From Kriegella sp965368185 (GTDB lineage: Bacteria; Bacteroidota; Bacteroidia; Flavobacteriales; Flavobacteriaceae): a stretch of 64,000 nucleotides of DNA. This document shows, piece by piece, positions 34,971-43,175 of this stretch. A model generated the notes under the pieces. That model searched no databases, was not told the DNA's origin, and saw nothing but the letters and a program-made list of their open reading frames with translations. The position numbers and the translations under genes are program-made. The stretch is taken from NCBI GenBank assembly GCA_965368185.1, contig CBDULZ010000009.1, positions 19,784-83,783 of the forward strand. The letters are read 5' to 3'. Numbering within the stretch: position 1 is the stretch's first letter; each line of letters begins with the position of its first letter.

Positions 34971-36209
34971 TTGACAAATTCAAAAAAACTAAAAATTTTC
35001 AATGATCCAATTTACGGATTTATTGGTATTCCGGATACGCTGATATTTAGCTTGATTGAGCATCCCTATTTTCAACGTTTGCGTAGAATTTCCCAAATGG
35101 GACTTTCCTATTTGGTATACCCAGGTGCACATCACACCCGATTTCATCATGCTTTAGGAAGTATGCATTTGATGGAGAAAGCGATTCAAATACTTCGTTT
35201 TAAGGGGGTTGGGATCACTGATGAAGAAGCCCAGGGCCTGTTGTGCGCAATTTTATTACACGATATTGGGCACGGTCCGTTTTCCCACGCCATGGAACAT
35301 AGTATTGTTGAAGGTACAAGCCACGAGCACATTTCGTTGCTTTTTATGAAAGCTTTAAACGACAAGTTTAACGGAAGTTTAACGATGGCCATAGAAATAT
35401 TCCAGAGCAAGTACAAAAAGAAGTTTATGAACCAATTAGTATCTAGTCAATTGGATATGGACCGTTTGGATTATTTGAAGCGAGATAGTTTTTATACCGG
35501 GGTTGCCGAAGGAAATATAAATTCCGATAGGTTGATCACGATGTTGAACGTTAATGACGGCAACCTCGTAGTCGAGGAAAAAGGAATTTATTCTGTTGAG
35601 AAATTTCTAATGGCCCGACGGTTTATGTATTGGCAAGTTTATCTGCATAAAACTGGGATTGTTGGTGAACAGCTTTTGAATAGGATATTACGGAGGGCAA
35701 AACAACTGACCAATGACGGTGAAACTGTAACCTGTGGTGAATCACTGCAATTTTTTATGGAAAATAACATTGGCAAAGACGATTTTAACCTAGAAGTATT
35801 AAATGTTTTCGCCCAACTCGACGATATTGATATACTTGCCGCCATAAAGAAATGGCAAACACATGACGATTTTGTGTTGTCTCGATTGTGCCAGATGCTA
35901 ATTAACCGTAGGCTGCTTCACATTAAATTAAAGAACAAACCTATTGAAAAAGTTAAATTAGAAAGGCAATTTAAAAATCTTAAGGAAAAATATGGCCTTT
36001 CCAATGCTGAAACCGAATATTTTGTTTTTTCAGGCTCTATTGAAAATAGGGCCTATGATTTAAACAGACAGAATATTAATATTCTTAAGAATGACAAAAG
36101 GTTGGTCGATGTTGCCAAAGCTTCGGACCATCTGAATTTGAAAGCCTTATCAAAAACGGTAACCAAATATTATTTTTGTTATCCGAAGGACCAAATTATT
36201 TTTTCCTGA
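34971..36209 (+). CDS. HD-superfamily phosphohydrolase
   Basis: 412 residues. The HD metal site is built from HHTRFHHALGSMHL (about residue 45-58), LLHDIGHGPFSHAMEH (about 93-108) and SQLDMDRLDYLKRDS (about 150-165), the pattern of dGTPase-like and SAMHD1-like triphosphohydrolases. The start is a TTG at 34971 (MTNSKKLKIFNDPIYGFI), which gives the N-terminus expected for this group; no suitable ATG lies nearby. The nucleotide substrate is not known. It is divergent from porX across only 36 bases, so their promoters must overlap. Confidence 0.88.
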   Translation: MTNSKKLKIFNDPIYGFIGIPDTLIFSLIEHPYFQRLRRISQMGLSYLVYPGAHHTRFHHALGSMHLMEKAIQILRFKGVGITDEEAQGLLCAILLHDIGHGPFSHAMEHSIVEGTSHEHISLLFMKALNDKFNGSLTMAIEIFQSKYKKKFMNQLVSSQLDMDRLDYLKRDSFYTGVAEGNINSDRLITMLNVNDGNLVVEEKGIYSVEKFLMARRFMYWQVYLHKTGIVGEQLLNRILRRAKQLTNDGETVTCGESLQFFMENNIGKDDFNLEVLNVFAQLDDIDILAAIKKWQTHDDFVLSRLCQMLINRRLLHIKLKNKPIEKVKLERQFKNLKEKYGLSNAETEYFVFSGSIENRAYDLNRQNINILKNDKRLVDVAKASDHLNLKALSKTVTKYYFCYPKDQIIFS

Positions 36210-36334
36210 TACCATGTACTAAGTTATTCGCAACGCGTAACAATAGTACTGGATTGCTATTTTATACGAGCAACAAACTTTTAATGGAATGTGACAGAAG
36301 TTTTTTCAATAGGATTCCGATTAACAATTTTTCT

Positions 36335-36342
36335 TACATTTG
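36335..36342 (+). promoter_or_regulatory. -7 promoter element of the lpxD operon
   Basis: TACATTTG, an exact consensus match, ends five bases before the ATG at 36348, so the lpxD transcript would have little or no leader. Confidence 0.55.
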
Positions 36343-36347
36343 TCTCC

Positions 36348-37382
36348 ATGGTATTTACAGCAGTTCAGATTGCAGATATTTTGGAAGGGGAGATAGATGG
36401 AAATCCTGAGATAGCCGTTCACAAACTCGCGAAAATCGAGGAAGGTGAAAAAGGGTCCCTGACTTTTTTAGCTAATCCGAAATATACTTCCTATATCTAT
36501 ACTACAAAGGCTTCGATTACTTTAGTAAACAAAGATTTCATTCCTGAACAAAATCTACAGACTACTTTAATAAAAGTCGATGACGCCTATAAATCCTTTT
36601 CCAAATTATTGGAGTATTACAACCAAGTGAAAAACAATAAAATAGGAATTGAAGAGCCTGTTTTTAAGGCAGAAACAGTTGTTTATGGAGAGAATTTCTA
36701 TTTAGGTGCATTTTCTTATTTGGGTAATAATGTTCGAATTGGTGACAATGTGAAGATTTATCCCAATGCATATATTGGCGATAATGTTACCATTGGCAAC
36801 AACGTGGTCATCTTTGCAGGGGCTAAAATTTATTCTGAAACTGTTATTGGTAATAACTGTGTGGTGCATAGTGGTGTTGTAATAGGTGCTGACGGATTTG
36901 GATTTACGCCGAACAAGAATGGAGAGTTTAGCAAAGTACCTCAAACAGGAAATGTAATTCTTGAAGATAATGTCGATATAGGAGCCGGCACCACAATTGA
37001 TAGGGCAACTTTGGGGTCTACAATTTTACGTAGAGGTGTAAAACTCGACAATCAGATACAGATTGCCCACAACGTTGAAATTGGCGAAAACACGGTAATT
37101 GCGGCCCAAACCGGTATTGCAGGTTCGACGAAGATAGGAAAGCGATGTATGATAGGAGGGCAGGTAGGTATTGTTGGCCACATTGTTATTGGTGACAACG
37201 TACGCATTCAAGCGCAATCGGGAATCGGAAGAAATGTAAAGGATAATGAAGTATTGCAAGGGTCTCCGGCCTTAAACTACGGCGAATACAATAAATCATA
37301 TGTACATTTTAAAAATTTACCAAAGATTATAAATAGAATTGACCAATTGGACAAAGGAACTCATGGAGAGCAATACAAGTAA
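36348..37382 (+). CDS. lpxD: UDP-3-O-acylglucosamine N-acyltransferase
   Basis: 344 residues from the ATG at 36348 (MVFTAVQIADILEGEIDG); an upstream in-frame start would lie in the promoter. N-terminal uridine-binding domain (about 1-100) and a left-handed beta-helix of hexapeptide repeats (for example IGDNVKIYPNAYIGDNVTIG, split over many turns). The catalytic His is in DNQIQIAHNVEIGENT (about residue 240). It adds the second 3-hydroxyacyl chain in lipid A synthesis. The end overlaps lpxC-fabZ by 20 bases, so translation is coupled. Confidence 0.95.
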   Translation: MVFTAVQIADILEGEIDGNPEIAVHKLAKIEEGEKGSLTFLANPKYTSYIYTTKASITLVNKDFIPEQNLQTTLIKVDDAYKSFSKLLEYYNQVKNNKIGIEEPVFKAETVVYGENFYLGAFSYLGNNVRIGDNVKIYPNAYIGDNVTIGNNVVIFAGAKIYSETVIGNNCVVHSGVVIGADGFGFTPNKNGEFSKVPQTGNVILEDNVDIGAGTTIDRATLGSTILRRGVKLDNQIQIAHNVEIGENTVIAAQTGIAGSTKIGKRCMIGGQVGIVGHIVIGDNVRIQAQSGIGRNVKDNEVLQGSPALNYGEYNKSYVHFKNLPKIINRIDQLDKGTHGEQYK

Positions 37383-38766
37383 TAAACAACGGACCATTAA
37401 GAAAGAGGTCACTTTAAAGGGAGTTGGCCTACACACCGGGGCAAACGTTACTCTTAAATTTATACCCGCTGTAGAAAATCATGGATATGCCTTTAAACGG
37501 GTCGACCTTGAAGGGGAACCTATAATCGAGGCAGATGCCAATTATGTTGTAAATACACAAAGAGGTACCAATCTAGAAAAGAGAGGGGTTAAGATTCAAA
37601 CATCGGAACACGTTTTGGCGGCGCTGGTGGGTATGGAGATCGATAATGTTCTTATCGAGTTGGACTCCCCTGAACCACCAATATTAGATGGTTCCTCTAA
37701 GTTTTTTGTACAGGCCTTGGAAGAGGCGGGAATCGTTGAACAAGACGCTGAACGCGAAGAATATGTCGTGAAAGACGTGATGTCTTTTAAAGATGAGAAG
37801 ACGGGCAGTGAAATTACGGTCATTCCGTCAGATACCTATCAAGTAACGGCAATGGTTGATTTTGGTACTAAAGTTTTAGGAACACAAAATGCGACCCTAG
37901 AGAGCCTTGCTAATTTTAAGGAAGATATTGCCGATGCACGAACGTTTAGTTTTTTGCACGAAATAGAGATGTTGTTGGAAAAGGGGCTGATTAAAGGCGG
38001 TGATTTAAATAACGCCATTGTATATGTCGATAAGGAAATCTCTGAAACCACTATGGAAAAGCTTGAAAAAGCTTTTAACAAGAAAAAACTTTCTGTTAAA
38101 CCGAACGGTATTCTCGATAATCTTACCCTGCATTACCCCAATGAAGCTGCAAGACATAAGTTGCTGGATGTTATTGGTGATTTGGCGCTGACCGGAACAC
38201 GTATACGGGGCAAGGTCATTGCTAATAAGCCAGGACACTATGTAAATACGCAGTTTGCAAAGAAATTGTCTAAAATCATAAAACTTGAGAAAAGGAACAA
38301 AATTCCACAATACGATCTAAATAAGGAGCCGTTGATGGATATTCATCAAATTATGGCGATGCTTCCCCATAGACCTCCCTTTCTCTTAATCGATAGAATT
38401 TTAGAACTCTCCGATACACATGTTGTGGGTATGAAGAATGTGACTATGAACGAACCGTTCTTCGTGGGGCATTTTCCAGGTGCACCCGTAATGCCAGGCG
38501 TACTTCAGGTAGAGGCCATGGCTCAAACAGGTGGTATATTGGTGTTGAGTACTGTGCCAGACCCCGAAAACTATTTGACCTTTTTCATGAAAATCGATAA
38601 TGTAAAGTTCAAACAAAAGGTCTTGCCAGGTGATACCTTGGTTTTTAATTGTACCCTCATTACTCCGATACGAAGGGGAATATGCCATATGCAGGCGTAC
38701 GCTTATGCGAACAATAAATTGGTCTGCGAAGCAGAACTTATGGCACAAATCGCAAAAAAGAAATAA
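37363..38766 (+). CDS. lpxC-fabZ: Bifunctional UDP-3-O-acyl-N-acetylglucosamine deacetylase / 3-hydroxyacyl-ACP dehydratase
   Basis: 467 residues from the ATG at 37363. Residues about 1-305 are LpxC, the zinc deacetylase committing to lipid A (KGVGLHTG, SEHVLAAL, and HKLLDVIGDL with a zinc ligand). Residues about 320-467 are FabZ (LPHRPPFLLIDRI with the catalytic His, GHFPGAPVMPGVLQVEAMAQ with the catalytic Glu). The fusion is characteristic of Bacteroidota and joins membrane-lipid and lipid A supply in one protein. It overlaps lpxD, and lpxA follows after one base, so this is one transcript. Confidence 0.96.
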   Translation: MESNTSNKQRTIKKEVTLKGVGLHTGANVTLKFIPAVENHGYAFKRVDLEGEPIIEADANYVVNTQRGTNLEKRGVKIQTSEHVLAALVGMEIDNVLIELDSPEPPILDGSSKFFVQALEEAGIVEQDAEREEYVVKDVMSFKDEKTGSEITVIPSDTYQVTAMVDFGTKVLGTQNATLESLANFKEDIADARTFSFLHEIEMLLEKGLIKGGDLNNAIVYVDKEISETTMEKLEKAFNKKKLSVKPNGILDNLTLHYPNEAARHKLLDVIGDLALTGTRIRGKVIANKPGHYVNTQFAKKLSKIIKLEKRNKIPQYDLNKEPLMDIHQIMAMLPHRPPFLLIDRILELSDTHVVGMKNVTMNEPFFVGHFPGAPVMPGVLQVEAMAQTGGILVLSTVPDPENYLTFFMKIDNVKFKQKVLPGDTLVFNCTLITPIRRGICHMQAYAYANNKLVCEAELMAQIAKKK

Positions 38767-38767
38767 C

Positions 38768-39553
38768 ATGAACCAACCCCTTGCTTACATACACCCAGGA
38801 GCTAAAATAGCGAAGAATGTGGTGGTGGAGCCTTTTACAACGATTCATAATAATGTTATTATCGGTGATGGTACTTGGATCGGTTCGAACGTGACCATAA
38901 TGGAAGGTGCTAGAATAGGAAAGAATTGTAACATTTTTCCCGGAGCCGTAATTTCCGCACCTCCTCAAGATTTAAAATACAATGGGGAAGAAACAACCGT
39001 TTCCATTGGCAATAATACTACAATAAGGGAATGCGCAACAATACACAAGGGAACGTCGGACAGGAATAAAACCGTCATTGGAAAGAACTGTTTAATAATG
39101 GCCTATTGTCATGTAGCCCATGACTGTATTGTGGGCAACAATTGTATTTTTTCGAACAATTCGACTTTAGCAGGTCATGTAACAATTGGTGATAATGTTA
39201 TTCTTGCCGGTCTCGTTGCGGTACATCAATTTGTTGCGATCGGTCAACATGCCTTTGTTACCGGGGGGTCTTTGGTACGTAAAGATGTTCCGCCATTTGT
39301 AAAGGCGGCGCGCGAACCTCTATCGTATGTTGGTATCAATTCCGTAGGATTGCGTCGTAGAGGATATAAATCGGAAAAGATTCGTGAAATACAGAACATA
39401 TATCGCATTCTCTACCAAAAGAATTATAACAATACGCAAGCGGTTCAGATTATCGAGGCTGAAATGGAAGCGACACCCGAGCGGGATGAAATTTTGCAGT
39501 TCATTCGAGATTCACAACGGGGTATCATGAAGGGGTACTTCAGTAATAGCTAA
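38768..39553 (+). CDS. lpxA: UDP-N-acetylglucosamine acyltransferase
   Basis: 261 residues from the ATG at 38768 (MNQPLAYIHPGAKIAKNV), one base after the lpxC-fabZ stop; a longer frame from 38630 lies inside that gene and is rejected. The hexapeptide beta-helix and the catalytic His in MAYCHVAHDCIVGNN (about residue 122) are present, with the C-terminal helical domain (GLRRRGYKSEKIREIQNIYRIL). It transfers a 3-hydroxyacyl chain to UDP-GlcNAc, the first step of lipid A synthesis. Confidence 0.96.
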   Translation: MNQPLAYIHPGAKIAKNVVVEPFTTIHNNVIIGDGTWIGSNVTIMEGARIGKNCNIFPGAVISAPPQDLKYNGEETTVSIGNNTTIRECATIHKGTSDRNKTVIGKNCLIMAYCHVAHDCIVGNNCIFSNNSTLAGHVTIGDNVILAGLVAVHQFVAIGQHAFVTGGSLVRKDVPPFVKAAREPLSYVGINSVGLRRRGYKSEKIREIQNIYRILYQKNYNNTQAVQIIEAEMEATPERDEILQFIRDSQRGIMKGYFSNS

Positions 39554-39623
39554 GAGTATTAAGCGAATCCGGTACAAATAGACAATTTCAGAAGTAGTAA
39601 TGTGGAATAGCGTTTAGGGGATT

Positions 39624-39631
39624 TAGTTTTG
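39624..39631 (+). promoter_or_regulatory. -7 promoter element of efp
   Basis: TAGTTTTG, an exact TAnnTTTG match 60 bases before the efp ATG, suggests efp has its own start with a leader of about 50 bases as well as any read-through from lpxA. Confidence 0.5.
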
Positions 39632-39691
39632 CTATCCCATTGCGCTCTAAAGAAGGGAACATCAAAAAGATTTATTCAATAAGAAAAAAAT

Positions 39692-40258
39692 ATGGCATCA
39701 ACATCAGATATTAGAAAAGGATTATGCATTCGGTACAACAATGATATTTATAAAATCATAGAATTTTTACACGTAAAGCCAGGAAAAGGTCCTGCTTTTG
39801 TGCGCACAAAGCTAAGAAGTGTTTCCTCTGGGAAGGTTTTGGACAATACGTTTTCTGCCGGTCACAAAATCGAAGATGTTCGTGTAGAAACCCGTTCATA
39901 TCAGTTTCTATATGCCGAGGGGCAAACCTACCATTTCATGAATACCGATGATTACAATCAAATAACATTGCAAGAAAGCTCGTTGGATGCTCCGCAGCTA
40001 TTAAAAGAAGGAGAGGTTGTAACTATATTGTTCAATACAGAAGATAGTATGCCTTTGTCGGTTGACATGCCTGCCAGCGTAGTTTTGGAGGTTACCTATA
40101 CCGAGCCTGGAGTTAAAGGGAATACTGCAACAAACGCTACAAAACCGGCCAAGGTTGAGACAGGGGCAGAAGTTAATGTTCCACTTTTTATCAACGAAGG
40201 CGATAAGATTAAGATCGATACAGATAAAGGAAACTATATGGAGCGGGTCAAAGAATAG
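39692..40258 (+). CDS. efp: Elongation factor P
   Basis: 188 residues, the normal length. It relieves ribosomes stalled at polyproline. The loop that reaches the peptidyl-transferase centre reads HVKPGKGPAFVRTKL with the usually modified Lys in PGKGPAF (about residue 34); the C-terminal OB domain includes VPLFINEGDKIKIDTDKGNYMERV. No EpmA/EpmB-like modification gene is near. It lies between lpxA and a second lpxD-like gene, a common order in Flavobacteriia. Confidence 0.97.
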   Translation: MASTSDIRKGLCIRYNNDIYKIIEFLHVKPGKGPAFVRTKLRSVSSGKVLDNTFSAGHKIEDVRVETRSYQFLYAEGQTYHFMNTDDYNQITLQESSLDAPQLLKEGEVVTILFNTEDSMPLSVDMPASVVLEVTYTEPGVKGNTATNATKPAKVETGAEVNVPLFINEGDKIKIDTDKGNYMERVKE

Positions 40259-40308
40259 GTAGATTTTGGTCACTTGTCGCTGCTAACCTAATAACCCTAA
40301 CTAATATT

Positions 40309-41241
40309 ATGAAATTTCCGAATCCGCATACGCTAAAACAAATAGCCACAATTATTGGTTCAGAGTATGTAGGGGAAGACGATTTTCCTGTTTTGGGTAT
40401 GAATGAGATTCATGTGGTTGAAGCTGGCGATATTGTATTTGTTGATCATCCCAAATATTATGAAAAAGCGTTACGCAGTAAGGCCACTGTTGTCTTAATC
40501 AACAAACAGGTCGATTGCCCCGATAAGAAAGCGCTCTTGATTTCTGACGACCCCTTTCGCGATTTTAATGTGTTGACCCAATTCTTTAAACCTTTTGAAA
40601 AATCCAATAGTTTAATTTCTACTTCGGCTATTATAGGTCAAGACACTGTTATTCAGCCAAATACATTTATAGGTAATAATGTAAAAATAGGAGTGGGGTG
40701 CCTGATTCATGCCAATGTTTCAATATACGATAATTGCATTATTGGCGATAATGTTATTATTCATTCGGGTTCGGTATTGGGTTCTGATGCTTTTTATTAC
40801 AAGAATAGGCCAGAGGGTTTTGATAAATTGAAATCGGGAGGTCGCGTCGTCTTGGAGGATAATGTTGAAATAGGATCGTTGTGTTCCATAGATAAAGGAG
40901 TAACAGGTGATACTACTATTAAAAAAGGAACCAAATTAGATAATCAAGTGCACGTTGGCCACGATACGGTTATTGGCGAAAAGTGCTTGATAGCATCCCA
41001 GACCGGCATTGCTGGATGCGTAGTTATTGAAGATGAAGTGACCATTTGGGGCCAAGTGGGCACCAATAGCGGTATTACAATTGGGAAGAAGGCTGTAATA
41101 ATGGGACAAACTGGTGTAACAAAATCGGTTCCAGGAGGAAAAAGTTATTTTGGAACACCAATCGAAGAATCGCGTGAAAAATTGAAACAATTGGCCTATA
41201 TTAAAAAAATTCCGTCCATTTTAAAAAGATTGGATGAATAA
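40309..41241 (+). CDS. Second LpxD-like UDP-3-O-acylglucosamine N-acyltransferase
   Basis: 310 residues with the same build as LpxD: an N-terminal domain (about 1-95) and a hexapeptide beta-helix. A His in the LpxD catalytic position is retained in DNQVHVGHDTVIGEK (about residue 220). It is shorter than lpxD, and its coils differ: the loop GSDAFYYKNRPEGFDKLKSGG replaces GADGFGFTPNKNGEFSKV. It may use another acyl chain or another UDP-sugar; that is inference. It lies 50 bases after efp, and a TTG-N23-TATTTTTG promoter after it starts sucD. Confidence 0.85.
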   Translation: MKFPNPHTLKQIATIIGSEYVGEDDFPVLGMNEIHVVEAGDIVFVDHPKYYEKALRSKATVVLINKQVDCPDKKALLISDDPFRDFNVLTQFFKPFEKSNSLISTSAIIGQDTVIQPNTFIGNNVKIGVGCLIHANVSIYDNCIIGDNVIIHSGSVLGSDAFYYKNRPEGFDKLKSGGRVVLEDNVEIGSLCSIDKGVTGDTTIKKGTKLDNQVHVGHDTVIGEKCLIASQTGIAGCVVIEDEVTIWGQVGTNSGITIGKKAVIMGQTGVTKSVPGGKSYFGTPIEESREKLKQLAYIKKIPSILKRLDE

Positions 41242-41253
41242 ATTAAGCAAAGA

Positions 41254-41287
41254 TTGCTTCAGTATTGAAGGCAAACCTATATTTTTG
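41254..41287 (+). promoter_or_regulatory. Promoter of sucD
   Basis: TTG (41254-41256), 23 bases, then TATTTTTG (41280-41287): a -33/-7 pair within the Bacteroidota range. The ATG at 41315 is 27 bases after the -7 box. Confidence 0.6.
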
Positions 41288-41314
41288 TGCAGTTATAAAT
41301 AAACAATAAATAAA

Positions 41315-42187
41315 ATGAGCGTTCTAGTCAACAAAAACTCCAAAATAATTGTCCAAGGTTTTACGGGTAGCGAAGGTACCTTTCATGCCGAACAAATGAT
41401 TGAATATGGTACCAATGTTGTTGGTGGTGTAACCCCCGGAAAAGGAGGACAAGAACATTTGGGCAGACCTGTTTTTAATACCGTAGCGGAAGCTGTGGAA
41501 AAGGTTGGTGCTGACACTTCACTTATTTTTGTGCCCCCCGCTTTTGCGGCGGACGCTATTATGGAAGCGGCAAATGCAGGAATCAAGGTAATCATTACCA
41601 TCACAGAGGGTATTCCAGTAGCAGATATGGTAAAGGCTGCGGCCTATATTAAAAATAAGGATTGTAGGTTGGTTGGGCCCAATTGTCCAGGAGTCATCAC
41701 TCCTGAAGAGGCTAAAGTTGGTATTATGCCCGGTTTTGTATTTAAAAAAGGAAATGTAGGAATCGTTTCTAAATCAGGTACACTTACCTATGAAGCGGCG
41801 GATCAAGTGGTACGTCAAGGTTTGGGAATAACTACGGCGATTGGTATCGGTGGTGATCCAATTATTGGAACTACTACCAAAGATGCCGTAGAAATGTTGA
41901 TAAATGATCCAGAGACCGAATGTGTGGTAATGATTGGTGAAATTGGAGGGCAGTTAGAGGCCGATGCCGCGAAATGGTATAAAGAAAGTGGTAGTAAAAA
42001 ACCGATTGTCGGGTTTATTGCCGGCGAAACCGCACCAGCTGGTAGAACCATGGGTCATGCAGGGGCGATAGTAGGTGGCAGCGACGATACGGCTCAAGCA
42101 AAGAAGCGTATTATGAGGCAATGTGGGATTACTGTAGTCGACTCCCCCGCCGAGATAGGATTGAAGGTTAAAGAGGTAATGGGATGA
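41315..42187 (+). CDS. sucD: Succinyl-CoA synthetase alpha subunit
   Basis: 290 residues. CoA-binding Rossmann start (VQGFTGSEGTFHAEQMIEYGT), and the phospho-His segment GHAGAIVGG (His at about residue 247), which takes phosphate during succinyl-CoA to succinate conversion in the TCA cycle. The beta subunit gene (sucC) is not adjacent, as in many Flavobacteriia. Own promoter and strong terminator mark it as a single-gene unit. Confidence 0.97.
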   Translation: MSVLVNKNSKIIVQGFTGSEGTFHAEQMIEYGTNVVGGVTPGKGGQEHLGRPVFNTVAEAVEKVGADTSLIFVPPAFAADAIMEAANAGIKVIITITEGIPVADMVKAAAYIKNKDCRLVGPNCPGVITPEEAKVGIMPGFVFKKGNVGIVSKSGTLTYEAADQVVRQGLGITTAIGIGGDPIIGTTTKDAVEMLINDPETECVVMIGEIGGQLEADAAKWYKESGSKKPIVGFIAGETAPAGRTMGHAGAIVGGSDDTAQAKKRIMRQCGITVVDSPAEIGLKVKEVMG

Positions 42188-42230
42188 TTTACCATTGAAG
42201 ATATAAATGTCTGAAAAGATGTTATAGGAT

Positions 42231-42259
42231 AAAATCCCGTTTATAGCGGGATTTTTTTT
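42231..42259 (+). terminator. Intrinsic terminator of sucD
   Basis: AAAATCCCG (42231-42239) pairs with CGGGATTTT (42247-42255) around a seven-base loop and runs into T residues to 42259. Confidence 0.9.
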
Positions 42260-42281
42260 CGCCTTTATGTGAAACAAAACT

Positions 42282-42289
42282 TATATTTG
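42282..42289 (+). promoter_or_regulatory. -7 promoter element of the fabG-like gene
   Basis: TATATTTG, exact TAnnTTTG match, 28 bases before the ATG at 42318 and just after the sucD terminator. No clear -33 element. Confidence 0.55.
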
Positions 42290-42317
42290 ATAAACGACTA
42301 AGCAAATTACATATAGA

Positions 42318-43064
42318 ATGAAACTTTTAGAAGGTAAGAATGTAATCATCACAGGGGCTAGTAGGGGAATAGGTAGGGGAATAGCTGAAATATTTGCCGA
42401 TCACGGCGCCAACGTGGCCTTTACCTATAGCTCAAGTGAAGCGCCTGCCCTCGAATTGGAAAAGCAATTGACTCAAAAAGGCGTTAAGGCAAAGGCCTAT
42501 AAAAGTAATGCTGCCAGTTTCGATGAATCGGAAAAATTGGTTGCTCAGATTTTGACCGATTTTGAAGGAATAGATGTGCTTATCAATAATGCTGGAATTA
42601 CAAAAGACAATTTGTTGATGCGCATGTCCGAGGAAGATTTTGATACGGTAATCGAAATCAACCTTAAATCGATTTTCAATATGACCAAGGCCGTTCAGCG
42701 TACCTTCTTAAAACAGCGCAAAGGCTCCATCATCAACATGAGCAGTGTTGTCGGTGTCAAAGGAAATGCCGGACAGACCAATTATGCCGCATCAAAAGCC
42801 GGTATGATCGGTTTTACAAAATCGGTAGCGCTCGAGCTAGGTTCTAGAAATATTCGATGCAATGCGATTGCTCCCGGATTTATAGAAACGGAAATGACGG
42901 ATAAATTAGATGAAAAAACAGTTCAAGGTTGGCGTGAGGGCATTCCTTTGAAAAGGGGCGGAACTCCTGAAGATATAGCCAATGCCTGCCTTTTCTTTGC
43001 TTCCGACTTGTCTGCATACGTTACTGGTCAGGTCTTGAATGTTGACGGTGGGATGTTGACCTAA
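42318..43064 (+). CDS. fabG: 3-oxoacyl-[acyl-carrier-protein] reductase
   Basis: 248 residues, short-chain dehydrogenase fold. NADPH-binding GASRGIGRGIAE (about residue 13), NNAG, and the catalytic tetrad Asn, Ser (INMSSVVGVKG), Tyr and Lys (NYAASKAGMIGFTKS, YxxxK at about 152-156). The C-terminal VTGQVLNVDGGM is typical of FabG. It reduces beta-ketoacyl-ACP in fatty acid elongation; another short-chain dehydrogenase role cannot be excluded, since no other fab gene is adjacent. Confidence 0.93.
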   Translation: MKLLEGKNVIITGASRGIGRGIAEIFADHGANVAFTYSSSEAPALELEKQLTQKGVKAKAYKSNAASFDESEKLVAQILTDFEGIDVLINNAGITKDNLLMRMSEEDFDTVIEINLKSIFNMTKAVQRTFLKQRKGSIINMSSVVGVKGNAGQTNYAASKAGMIGFTKSVALELGSRNIRCNAIAPGFIETEMTDKLDEKTVQGWREGIPLKRGGTPEDIANACLFFASDLSAYVTGQVLNVDGGMLT

Positions 43065-43175
43065 AATACGGTATCGTCCAAATAAGAGTAAATCCGAACT
43101 ATCAAAAAAGAGCTTATATTTCTTAAACAACGTGTTGAAAAGCAGGAAGGTTTCGAGAAGCGAGATAATTAGTTG

